Shown piece after piece: positions 32,727 through 39,835 of a DNA stretch of 64,000 nucleotides. The notes under the pieces are model-generated. The model saw only the letters and a program-made list of their open reading frames with translations, made no database searches and was not told the origin of the DNA. This stretch comes from Limnohabitans sp. INBF002 (GTDB lineage: Bacteria > Pseudomonadota > Gammaproteobacteria > Burkholderiales > Burkholderiaceae_C). The stretch is taken from the NCBI RefSeq assembly GCF_027924905.1, contig NZ_AP027055.1:2170001-2234000 (forward strand), read 5' to 3'. Position numbers and translations under genes: made by a program. Position 1 is the first letter of the stretch, and every line of letters begins with the position of its first letter.

Positions 32727-33128
32727 ATGCACGATTTAGACAAACCCTACACCGACAGCATTCAGCAATGGGACATCGCTTGCGATTGCTTCAAAGCAGA
32801 ATTTAAATTCGACCCCAACGAAATTGTCACGATCGACACCATTCGTGAGATGTTTGCCGAAATTGTGGATGGTCATGCGCTGTCACAAAATGCGTCCATC
32901 TCTTTGATGTTCGCCTTGTATTTCTTAGGCTATTTGACTTTGCTCGAAATCATGAAAGCCAAAGACGAATCGTTCGAGATTGGCAATATGAACGATTTCT
33001 ATTTGATACTCGATCGCGCTGACCAATGGGCCCATCAATCCACGGATGCGCCTCTATTGGCCGAGGCAGCCATGCCTATTATTCAGGCCACCCAACAAAT
33101 CATGCAGAAATTAAATCTAGCGCGCTAA
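32727..33128 (+). CDS. Hypothetical acidic soluble protein
   Basis: The 133-residue protein has no signal peptide and is predicted mainly helical and acidic, with two nearby Cys (WDIACDCFKAEF) and a hydrophobic central helix (SISLMFALYFLGYLTLLEIM). I recognise no family. Its ATG has an AGG-type SD and lies 14 bases after the ispB stop, so co-transcription with ispB is likely. It opens the small islet that separates ispB from pilB. Confidence 0.6.
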   Translation: MHDLDKPYTDSIQQWDIACDCFKAEFKFDPNEIVTIDTIREMFAEIVDGHALSQNASISLMFALYFLGYLTLLEIMKAKDESFEIGNMNDFYLILDRADQWAHQSTDAPLLAEAAMPIIQATQQIMQKLNLAR

Positions 33129-33146
33129 ATACAGCGCGCCAGATAT

Positions 33147-33473
33147 TTACTCTTCAACCAATTTACAGGGCATTTTGATGCCCTTTTCTGCGCGCTTTTC
33201 TTCGCAATAGCGCATCGCACGACGTTCACCCTCTGCAGACATTTTGATATGAATTGAGCAGCGAAATGCCATTTTTTCACCATCAGAATGGCTATCAAAG
33301 GCTGCAGCGCAATGGCTCATTTCATTCATTTCAGGCTTGAGCTCTTTCCACACAGACCGCAAAGAGTCAGGCAGTTCACTCAAATGAATCGAGGGATAGT
33401 TGCCAATCGGCTTAGCCAAAGCTGCAAAACCGATGAGTGCCAAGGCACAAGCCACATATTTAAAACGACTCAT
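33147..33473 (-). CDS. Hypothetical small secreted protein with four cysteines
   Basis: From the ATG at 33473 (MSRFKYVACALALIGFAALA) the protein is 108 residues with a clear signal peptide cleaved near ALA/KP. The mature part has four Cys (MSHCAAAF, AFRCSIH, RYCEEK, MPCKLVEE), suggesting two disulfides in the periplasm. It is charged and helical. No family is recognised. It converges on the preceding hypothetical gene (18-base gap) and follows the H-NS-like gene in the same direction. Confidence 0.6.
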   Translation of the reverse strand: MSRFKYVACALALIGFAALAKPIGNYPSIHLSELPDSLRSVWKELKPEMNEMSHCAAAFDSHSDGEKMAFRCSIHIKMSAEGERRAMRYCEEKRAEKGIKMPCKLVEE

Positions 33474-33496
33474 GTTCAAACTCGGCAATCCGTGAA

Positions 33497-33877
33497 TTAA
33501 GCCGCAACAGCTTGAGCGATGAGCGCTGAATCTAAGGTGCCAGCACTCTTCAACGCCTGAACCCAAGTGGGGGACACGCCGCGGCCCGTCCAAGTTTGCT
33601 CTGGGTTGGCAGGGTTGCGGTATTTAGGTGCCACTTTTTTACCAGCCAAAGCGCCTTTTTTGGTAGCTTTGGGGGCTTTGCCTGCCTTGGCGGCCTTGCC
33701 TGCGCTCAATGCTTTCGCAATGTCGTCAGCGGTCAAACCCGCGTCTTTGGCCATGGCGACAATACTTGCCAACACTTTGTCGTGAGACTTCGATTTCAAA
33801 GCCTGCTCTTTTTTGTCCAACAGTTCGCGCTGTTTACGAATAGCGGCGAGTTGATTTGCAACAGTTGTACGTGCCAT
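33497..33877 (-). CDS. H-NS family nucleoid-associated protein
   Basis: The 126-residue protein has an N-terminal coiled coil (NQLAAIRKQRELLDKKEQALKSK), a Lys/Ala-rich linker (AAKAGKAPKATKKGALAGKK) and a C-terminal H-NS-type DNA-binding motif YRNPANPEQTWTGRGVSPTW. The TGRG core fits the AT-hook-like minor-groove loop, but the usual basic residue after GRG is replaced (GRGVSP). It probably silences AT-rich DNA or structures the nucleoid. SD AGGA precedes the ATG; a TAGAAT -10-like sequence lies at 33922-33917. It is next to hupB, another nucleoid protein gene. Confidence 0.85.
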   Translation of the reverse strand: MARTTVANQLAAIRKQRELLDKKEQALKSKSHDKVLASIVAMAKDAGLTADDIAKALSAGKAAKAGKAPKATKKGALAGKKVAPKYRNPANPEQTWTGRGVSPTWVQALKSAGTLDSALIAQAVAA

Positions 33878-33941
33878 GAGATATTCCTATTCAATATGTT
33901 TTAAAAAGACGTTGTTATTCTAAACATAACCAGAGAAATTA

Positions 33942-33966
33942 AAAAGCCCGCATAAAGCGGGCTTTT
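33942..33966 (-). terminator. Intrinsic terminator of hupB
   Basis: The stem AAAAGCCCGC/GCGGGCTTTT with a 5-nt loop is followed by a T-run on the minus strand, 24 bases after the hupB stop. It borders the upstream region of the H-NS-like gene. Confidence 0.8.
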
Positions 33967-33989
33967 ATTAAAATGATTTGAATTTAATA

Positions 33990-34262
33990 TTAATTCAAAG
34001 CATCCTTCAAACCTTTGCCGGGCTTGAAACGTGGCACCTTAGCGGCCTTGATTTTCAAAGCAGCGCCAGTACGTGGGTTACGGCCTGTGCGTGCTGCACG
34101 TTTGCTCACACTGAAAGTGCCAAAACCAACCAGAGTCACGGTGTCGCCTTTTTTGAGTGTCTTTTTGACAGCCTCAATGATGGAAGCGAGTGCGCGTGTG
34201 GCAGCAGCTTTAGAAATATCAGATTTACCTGCGATGTGTTCAATGAGTTCTGTCTTGTTCAC
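33990..34262 (-). CDS. hupB: DNA-binding protein HU (beta type)
   Basis: The 90-residue protein starts with GTG at 34262 ([20 protein letters not shown]) and carries the HU signature [22 protein letters not shown] with the DNA-bending Pro in RNPRTG and the [20 protein letters not shown] tail. HU bends and compacts DNA as a dimer. AGGAA provides the SD. An extended -10 (TGGTAAAAT) lies at 34290-34282, and a 24-bp palindrome sits further upstream. Confidence 0.96.
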   Translation of the reverse strand: MNKTELIEHIAGKSDISKAAATRALASIIEAVKKTLKKGDTVTLVGFGTFSVSKRAARTGRNPRTGAALKIKAAKVPRFKPGKGLKDALN

Positions 34263-34281
34263 GGTGTTGTTCCTGTTGTTG

Positions 34282-34290
34282 ATTTTACCA
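34282..34290 (-). promoter_or_regulatory. Extended -10 promoter of hupB
   Basis: The minus strand reads TGGTAAAAT (TGn-TAAAAT), 19 bases upstream of the GTG start, leaving a short leader that includes the AGGAA SD. Confidence 0.5.
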
Positions 34291-34332
34291 GCGATGCTGA
34301 TTTAGGCAGTTTACTTAAATTTAAAGTGTTCT

Positions 34333-34356
34333 GAAATACGCCAATTGGCGTATTTC
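34333..34356. promoter_or_regulatory. 24-bp perfect palindrome, candidate operator between hupB and pilB
   Basis: GAAATACGCC-AATT-GGCGTATTTC is a perfect dyad of 24 bases, 70 bases upstream of hupB and 94 upstream of pilB. A second, 10-bp palindrome TTCCCGGGAA (34354-34363) overlaps its right edge. Neither is followed by a T-run, so an intrinsic terminator is unlikely. A dimeric regulator site is the simplest reading. Confidence 0.55.
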
Positions 34357-34419
34357 CCGGGAATGGTGCAAATGACATGTTTGTAACGTCAACCCCATCT
34401 TCTGGCCGAAGCATCAGCC

Positions 34420-34449
34420 AAAAATCCTCATTCATTGGTTAAGGATTTT
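34420..34449 (+). promoter_or_regulatory. Hairpin that can sequester the pilB ribosome-binding site
   Basis: AAAATCCT (34421-34428) is complementary to AGGATTTT (34442-34449), which contains the pilB SD (AAGGA at 34441-34445), with a 13-nt loop. Folding would hide the SD directly before the ATG at 34451. Confidence 0.45.
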
Positions 34450-34450
34450 G

Positions 34451-35671
34451 ATGCCACCCCCACACATCGCGCCATCCGCAATACCGGAACAATCTGCCGT
34501 CCAAACGCTGGATCTGCTCCTGCATCGCGCATTTGAACAACTTGCGTCAGACATTCATGTCGAAAGTGGCGAGGATTTCTTTCGCGTGCGGTTTCGCATT
34601 GACGGGCAATTACAAATCGCAGCCACCCCTACCCTCAGTTTGCGAGATCCGGTTGTTTCGCGCCTCAAGGTTTTGGCTCGGATGGATATTGCGGAGAAGC
34701 GTGTACCGCAAGATGGCCGAATTCAGTATCCCTACAAAGACCAAACCATTGATTTACGGGTCAGCTCTTTGCCCACGTTGCATGGCGAGAAAATCGTGGT
34801 TCGAATTTTGAATTTCTCCCGTGAAAGGCCGGGGCTGGCTGCGTTGGGGTATGAGCCAGATGACCGCACCAAATTACTTCAAGCCCTAGGCCGCCCACAT
34901 GGCCTGATTTTGATGACGGGGCCAACGGGCTCTGGCAAAACCTTGTCTCTTTACAGCTGCCTTGAATTATTAAACCGGGCAGAAGTCAATATCTCAACGG
35001 TTGAGGATCCGTCAGAAATTCACCTCCCTGGCGCGAACCAAGTCAATATCAATGAGCGCGCTGGATTGACTTTTGCCACCACGCTTCGGGCCTTGCTGCG
35101 ACAAGATCCTGACGTGATCATGGTGGGTGAAATTCGCGATTTAGAAACTGCCGAAATTGCCATTCAAGCGGCACAAACTGGCCATTTAGTTCTCTCAACA
35201 CTGCATACCAACGACGCCCCCAGCACCTTAGCGCGGCTGCGCCACATGGGCATTGCGGCATTCAACGTGGCTGCGAGCGTCAACCTCATCACAGCACAAC
35301 GGCTGATCCGACGTTTGTGTGACAAATGCAAAAGCCCTTTAGATGCAGAACAAACCGCCTTCTTTTTCAACACATTAACGCCGCAAGACAGCCAAGCCAT
35401 TCCAGCCGACTCACGCGCACACGCCGCACTGTACAAAGCGGTCGGCTGCCACGCCTGCGACAAAGGCTACAAAGGACGCATCGGCATTTACCAAGTCATG
35501 CCTGTCAGTGATGCCATGCAAACATGCATCATCCGTGACAACGACACCCAAACCTTGGCTGCGCAAGCCGCACTGGAGGGCGTGCGTACCTTAAGGCAAG
35601 CCGGATGGTTGAAGGTCTTGCAAGGCATCACCACCATGGACGAGGTCATGGCCCTCACCAACCATGGCTGA
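34451..35671 (+). CDS. pilB: Compact type IV pilus / type II secretion assembly ATPase (PilB/GspE family)
   Basis: The protein is 406 residues from the ATG at 34451. It keeps the N2 domain (HRAFEQLASDIHVE, FRVRFRIDGQL) and the full ATPase core: Walker A MTGPTGSGKTLSLY, Asp box with catalytic Glu (STVEDPSEI), Walker B DPDVIMVGEIRDLETAEIA, His box HLVLSTLHTNDAPS, and the zinc tetracysteine (CDKCKSP and CHACDKGYKGR). It lacks the N-terminal N1/MshEN domain of about 150 residues found in standard PilB (about 570 residues). It powers pilus extension. It overlaps pilC by 8 bases. Confidence 0.9.
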   Translation: MPPPHIAPSAIPEQSAVQTLDLLLHRAFEQLASDIHVESGEDFFRVRFRIDGQLQIAATPTLSLRDPVVSRLKVLARMDIAEKRVPQDGRIQYPYKDQTIDLRVSSLPTLHGEKIVVRILNFSRERPGLAALGYEPDDRTKLLQALGRPHGLILMTGPTGSGKTLSLYSCLELLNRAEVNISTVEDPSEIHLPGANQVNINERAGLTFATTLRALLRQDPDVIMVGEIRDLETAEIAIQAAQTGHLVLSTLHTNDAPSTLARLRHMGIAAFNVAASVNLITAQRLIRRLCDKCKSPLDAEQTAFFFNTLTPQDSQAIPADSRAHAALYKAVGCHACDKGYKGRIGIYQVMPVSDAMQTCIIRDNDTQTLAAQAALEGVRTLRQAGWLKVLQGITTMDEVMALTNHG

Positions 35672-36878
35672 GCATCGCTACGCATGGCGGGGTAACGATC
35701 GACAAGGGCAGCGCTTGCGGGGCGAAATGCAAGCGAATAGCCCAAGCGATGTGGCTGAATGGTTGCGTCAGCAGCGCATTCGACCCACCCAGATCCAACG
35801 TCAATGGACACTGCCACCTTGGCTGAGGCGCACAAGAAGACCACGCATTCAGACTGACGAGCTCACACAAATGACCCGCCAGTTGGCCACGCTGCTGCAC
35901 GCAGGCGTGCCGCTGCTTCAATCCTTTGACATGCTCGGCAAAGGTCTCGCCCCCTCCGACCTTCAAACTCTCATTCGCGATGTGCACACCCAAATTGAAG
36001 GAGGCATTGCACTCAACCAAGCTTTCAGAAAACACCAGGTGTTCGATGCGTTTTATTGCAATCTGGTCGCGGCTGGCGAAATGTCAGGCACGCTGGATGT
36101 TGTGCTCGATCGGTTGGCGCACCATCTTGAAAAAACGCAAGCGCTGCAGGCCACGGTCCGCTCAGCGTTGGTCTATCCCGCCGCAATTCTGGTGATTGCG
36201 CTCACGGTCCTCGCACTGATCTTGGTGTTTGTGGTGCCTGCTTTTCAAAACATCTTTGCCTCGTTCGGTGCCGAGTTGCCTTGGCTCACGCGGATGGTCA
36301 TTGCGCTCAGTGAGACGTTTCAACGCTATGGCTTGGCCTGTGCGGCGTTAGGCATCGCCGCTGCGTGGTGGGCGCGCCACCAAATCAGGCACCGTGTGGC
36401 TTGGCAGGCACGCCTGGATCGTTTTTTGCTGCGCATCCCGATTGCTGGCCAACTCATACGCCATGCCTGCACCGCGCGCTGGACACGCACCTTGGCCACT
36501 CTATTTACAGCAGGCGTGCCACTGACTGAGGCCTTAGACGTGGTCCAGGGCGTGACAGGCAACGCGGTGTTTCAAGCTGCAACGCGGTCCATCCAAGCGC
36601 AGTTGATGCGAGGCACATCACTCTCGAAAGCACTGGACAGCACCGAGGCACTCTTTCCACCCATGGTCGGGCAAATGTGCGCCATTGGCGAAGAGTCTGG
36701 CGCACTCGATCACATGCTCGCCAAAACGGCCGACTACTACGAACGCGACGTCGACAGCACCGTGGCGAGACTGTCTACACTCATGGAACCCTTCATCATG
36801 GTGGTGCTGGGTGTCTTGATTGGCGGCTTGGTGATGGCTTTGTATCTTCCAATTTTTCAACTGGGGCAAGTGGTATGA
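35664..36878 (+). CDS. pilC: Type IV pilus inner-membrane platform protein
   Basis: The 404-residue protein has two T2SSF domains: LTQMTRQLATLLHAGVPLLQ in the first repeat and CTARWTRTLATLFTAGVPLTEALD in the second. Membrane helices occur near residues 170-190 (LVYPAAILVIALTVLALILVF), 215-240 and 380-400 (FIMVVLGVLIGGLVMALYL). The GEESGALDHMLAKTADYYERDVD stretch is the family signature near the C-terminus. It anchors the assembly motor in the inner membrane. Its start lies inside pilB and its stop overlaps the pilD start (ATGA). Confidence 0.95.
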   Translation: MAEHRYAWRGNDRQGQRLRGEMQANSPSDVAEWLRQQRIRPTQIQRQWTLPPWLRRTRRPRIQTDELTQMTRQLATLLHAGVPLLQSFDMLGKGLAPSDLQTLIRDVHTQIEGGIALNQAFRKHQVFDAFYCNLVAAGEMSGTLDVVLDRLAHHLEKTQALQATVRSALVYPAAILVIALTVLALILVFVVPAFQNIFASFGAELPWLTRMVIALSETFQRYGLACAALGIAAAWWARHQIRHRVAWQARLDRFLLRIPIAGQLIRHACTARWTRTLATLFTAGVPLTEALDVVQGVTGNAVFQAATRSIQAQLMRGTSLSKALDSTEALFPPMVGQMCAIGEESGALDHMLAKTADYYERDVDSTVARLSTLMEPFIMVVLGVLIGGLVMALYLPIFQLGQVV

Positions 36879-37684
36879 CGTGGCTCATCGCCTTTGGCCT
36901 CGGACTTTTGGTTGGCAGTTTTGTGAATGTTGCGGTTCACCGTTTGCCACGCATGGTGATGGCTGAGCCCAATACCATTCACACAAATCAACGCTACGAC
37001 TTGTGCTGGCCCGCCTCACATTGCCCGCAGTGCCACACGCCTTTGAAATGGCACCACAACATTCCTTTGCTCAGCTTTGTTTGGCTGAAAGGTCGCTGCG
37101 GTTTTTGCCAACAAGCCATCCACCCGCTGTATCCACTGCTTGAAGTGATCACGGCTCTGACGTGGGTTGCATGCGCATGGCACTGGGGGTTCAATGTCAC
37201 GGCGCTTTGCTGGGCACTCTTTGCAACAACACTGCTGGCTTTGGCCGTGATTGATTGGCAAACCACGCTGCTCCCCGATGATCTAACGCAAGCGTTGGTG
37301 TGGGGTGGCCTCATCGCCAGCGCCAGTGGTGGGCTGCCACTTCGCCTAGATCAATCCGTTTGGGGTGCTGTCATGGGCTATGGTGTGCTTTGGTGCGTGG
37401 CCACGGCGTTTGAACGCATCACAGGCAAGCAAGGCATGGGGGCTGGCGACTTCAAATTACTGGCTGGCTTAGGCGCTTGGCTGGGGCCGCTGGCTTTGAT
37501 TCCCTTGCTGATGTTGGCCAGCTTGAGCGGCGCCATCTTTGGTTTGACACTCAAATTCATCGATCGGCTCCACCCCGACGGTTACGTCCCTTTTGGCCCC
37601 TTCTTAGCGGCAGCAGGCCTGTTGATCGCGGTTGTCGGCATGGGGCCTATTGCCGCATGGTTGGGTTGGTCATTTTTTGCATAG
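36875..37684 (+). CDS. pilD: Prepilin peptidase / N-methyltransferase
   Basis: From the ATG at 36875 the protein is 269 residues. It begins with [21 protein letters not shown], followed by the zinc tetracysteine in the cytoplasmic loop ([15 protein letters not shown] and [10 protein letters not shown]). The two catalytic Asp are in [14 protein letters not shown] and [18 protein letters not shown] (GxGD). It cleaves the prepilin leader peptide and N-methylates the new N-terminus. It completes the pilBCD operon; coaE starts 10 bases later, as in many Proteobacteria. No pilin gene is in this window. Confidence 0.96.
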   Translation: MTWLIAFGLGLLVGSFVNVAVHRLPRMVMAEPNTIHTNQRYDLCWPASHCPQCHTPLKWHHNIPLLSFVWLKGRCGFCQQAIHPLYPLLEVITALTWVACAWHWGFNVTALCWALFATTLLALAVIDWQTTLLPDDLTQALVWGGLIASASGGLPLRLDQSVWGAVMGYGVLWCVATAFERITGKQGMGAGDFKLLAGLGAWLGPLALIPLLMLASLSGAIFGLTLKFIDRLHPDGYVPFGPFLAAAGLLIAVVGMGPIAAWLGWSFFA

Positions 37685-37694
37685 ACTTAGCGCC

Positions 37695-38318
37695 ATGTCT
37701 GCACACTCACATGTCACCCCCACGCTTCGTTTAGGCCTCACCGGCGGCATTGGCAGCGGCAAAAGCAGTGTGGCAGCCATGCTTGTGAAACGCGGCGCGG
37801 CCTTGGTTGACGCAGACGCCATCGCGCGCAGCGTCACCGCTGCACATGGCTTGGCCATACCCGCCATCGCCGAGGCGTTTGGCGCTGATTTTGTAACGCC
37901 CGAAGGCGCGCTCGACCGCGAACGCATGCGCACCCATGTCTTCAGCGACCCTTCGGCCAAACAACGCTTAGAAGGCATCATCCATCCGCTGGTCTCGCTC
38001 GAAACCAAGCGTCAAGCCCAAGCCGCTTTGGATGCGGGACACCGCACCGTTGTGTTTGATGTCCCCCTGCTGGTTGAGTCTGGCCGTTGGCGCAGCCAAG
38101 TTGACCGCGTGCTGGTGGTCGACTGCCTCGTCGAAACTCAAATTCAACGGGTCATGGCACGCAACAATTTCAGCCGCGACACGGTCGAAAAAATCATAGC
38201 GGCTCAAGCCACCCGAGAGCAACGACTGGCTGCGGCTGACTGGGTGATTTACAACGACGCGCTGTCGCTCCAAGCCTTAGATCAACTTGTCGCCGCTTTA
38301 CCTATTCAGCCTCTTTAA
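37695..38318 (+). CDS. coaE: Dephospho-CoA kinase
   Basis: From the ATG at 37695 the protein is 207 residues. The P-loop is [18 protein letters not shown], followed by [14 protein letters not shown] (acidic substrate loop) and [14 protein letters not shown] (the CoaE motif 'v.d.PLLfE'). It phosphorylates dephospho-CoA in the last step of coenzyme A synthesis. Its place directly after pilD is a conserved arrangement. Confidence 0.96.
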   Translation: MSAHSHVTPTLRLGLTGGIGSGKSSVAAMLVKRGAALVDADAIARSVTAAHGLAIPAIAEAFGADFVTPEGALDRERMRTHVFSDPSAKQRLEGIIHPLVSLETKRQAQAALDAGHRTVVFDVPLLVESGRWRSQVDRVLVVDCLVETQIQRVMARNNFSRDTVEKIIAAQATREQRLAAADWVIYNDALSLQALDQLVAALPIQPL

Positions 38319-38391
38319 TCGGGGAGGCGGGGTTTGCAAGCGGTTATGATCTTGTTAATTACAAAAGTCCAACTTTGACTCGTTTTTTCGC

Positions 38392-39144
38392 GTGATTCTG
38401 TACGAACATCCCTTCAACGAACGTGTGCGCACCTACTTGCGCCTGGAACACCTGTTTCAGCGTTTTGAAGAACTGACATCGCGCAACCACCCCGTAGACA
38501 ACCACTTTGCGCTCACCACCCTGTTTGAGTTGGTCGAAGCCGGTGGACGTACCGACCTCAAGTCAGACGTGCTCAAAGACTTAGAGCGCCACAAACAACA
38601 GTTCAACTCCTTGCGCGGCAACCCGTCGGTGTCTGAAACGGCCTTGCAACAGTTGCTCGACAACATCGACCATTGCTATGGCGGTCTCAACGGGGCCGTT
38701 GGCAAGATTGGCCAGAACATCACAGAAAACGAATGGCTCACCGCGTTGCGCAACCGTGTGGCAATTCCTGGTGGCACTTGCTGTTTTGATTTGCCGGCGT
38801 ACCACGCATGGCAGCAACAAAGTCCAGACCTGCGCCGTGCCGACATCATGCGCTGGTTCGAAGTGTTCCAGCCCATGAAAGACTCTGTGAATCTGCTGCT
38901 CTCGCTCATGCGCGACACAGGCACCACACAAAAAATGATGGCCATGGGCGGCCAGTTCCAGCAATCGCTGGCGCAAGGAAAATTCCAACTCATGCGTGTG
39001 GCGATTGACCCAGCGCTGGGCTTCATCCCTGAAATCAGCGGCAACCGTTTGATGATTTGGGTGCGCATGATGCGCCAAGACGGCGATGGCCGTTTGCAGC
39101 ACAGCACCGATGATGTGCCTTTTGAAATGGCTCTTTGCGTTTAA
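38392..39144 (+). CDS. zapD: Cell division protein ZapD
   Basis: The 250-residue protein starts with a GTG at 38392 (xILYEHPFNERVRTYLRLEH, the standard ZapD N-terminus). The family features LFQRFEELTSRNHPVDNHFAL and CCFDLPAYHAWQQQSPDLRRADIMRW are present. ZapD cross-links FtsZ filaments at the division site. It lies 73 bases after coaE and 3 bases before yacG; the order coaE-zapD-yacG is conserved. Confidence 0.95.
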   Translation: MILYEHPFNERVRTYLRLEHLFQRFEELTSRNHPVDNHFALTTLFELVEAGGRTDLKSDVLKDLERHKQQFNSLRGNPSVSETALQQLLDNIDHCYGGLNGAVGKIGQNITENEWLTALRNRVAIPGGTCCFDLPAYHAWQQQSPDLRRADIMRWFEVFQPMKDSVNLLLSLMRDTGTTQKMMAMGGQFQQSLAQGKFQLMRVAIDPALGFIPEISGNRLMIWVRMMRQDGDGRLQHSTDDVPFEMALCV

Positions 39145-39147
39145 GCC

Positions 39148-39348
39148 ATGAGTGACGCTGAGGTTCGCATCGTTGTTTGCCCGCAGTGCGGTGGGCCTAG
39201 TCGCTACGAAGCAGCCAATGTGTATCGCCCCTTTTGCGGCGAACGCTGCCGCAACATTGACCTAGGCGCTTGGGCCAACGAAGAACACCGCTTGCCCGAT
39301 CAAACGCCGCAAGACGACGCCGACTTCGAAAACACACCGCTGCAATAA
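39148..39348 (+). CDS. yacG: DNA gyrase inhibitor YacG (zinc protein)
   Basis: The 66-residue protein has the four zinc Cys in CPQCGGPSRYE and PFCGERCRNIDLGAWANEEH. It binds GyrB and blocks DNA binding by gyrase in E. coli; cellular importance is uncertain. The acidic C-terminal tail (DDADFENTPLQ) is typical. It closes the run coaE-zapD-yacG and converges on the mutT-type gene. Confidence 0.95.
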   Translation: MSDAEVRIVVCPQCGGPSRYEAANVYRPFCGERCRNIDLGAWANEEHRLPDQTPQDDADFENTPLQ

Positions 39349-39361
39349 ACAACGCGATATC

Positions 39362-39832
39362 TCAGACGCTATGCGTCTCGCCCACAAATGCGCGCTCTTG
39401 CGCAAACCACTGCAACACGGGCACCGTACCGGGCAAGACAGGCGTCACAGCCACCGGCAACTGTTGCCAAGCAAACGACTGCGACTCCAACATTTGCAAC
39501 TCACCCGACCACTGCGTCACTTTGCAAAAGTTCAGTTGCACCAAGGCATGGGGGTAATCGATGCGCTCGGTCTTCCACAGGGTGCAATCGTGAATGGTGA
39601 TTCCAATTTCTTCTTGTAGTTCGCGGCGCAAAGCTTGCTCAACCGTCTCGCCAGCCTCGAGCTTGCCACCAGGAAACTCCCAGAAGCCTGCGTAGGCTTT
39701 ACCTTCGGGACGGCTGGTGAGCAAGAAGGCATCGTCACCGCGCATCAACACACCGACCGCCACTTGCACCAAGCTGCGGTCCGTCGAGCGCGGCCGGTCT
39801 GCATCGACCACGCGCACTTCAGCGTCCGTCAT
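39362..39832 (-). CDS. mutT: Nudix hydrolase, MutT type (8-oxo-dGTP diphosphatase)
   Basis: The 156-residue protein begins VQVAVGVLMRGDDAFLLTSRPEGKAYAGFWEFPGGK after a short leader and has the Nudix box GGKLEAGETVEQALRRELQEEIGI. The RPEG..y.GFWEFPGGK stretch matches MutT, which removes 8-oxo-dGTP from the nucleotide pool. Its location beside yacG and the DUF815 ATPase is conserved in Burkholderiales. It starts 3 bases after the ATPase stop. Confidence 0.9.
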   Translation of the reverse strand: MTDAEVRVVDADRPRSTDRSLVQVAVGVLMRGDDAFLLTSRPEGKAYAGFWEFPGGKLEAGETVEQALRRELQEEIGITIHDCTLWKTERIDYPHALVQLNFCKVTQWSGELQMLESQSFAWQQLPVAVTPVLPGTVPVLQWFAQERAFVGETHSV

Positions 39833-39835
39833 GAT

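Noticed and set aside
34364-34390. Sigma-54 promoter upstream of pilB
   Set aside because: No GG-n10-GC pair with the correct TGGCAC/TTGC context was found.
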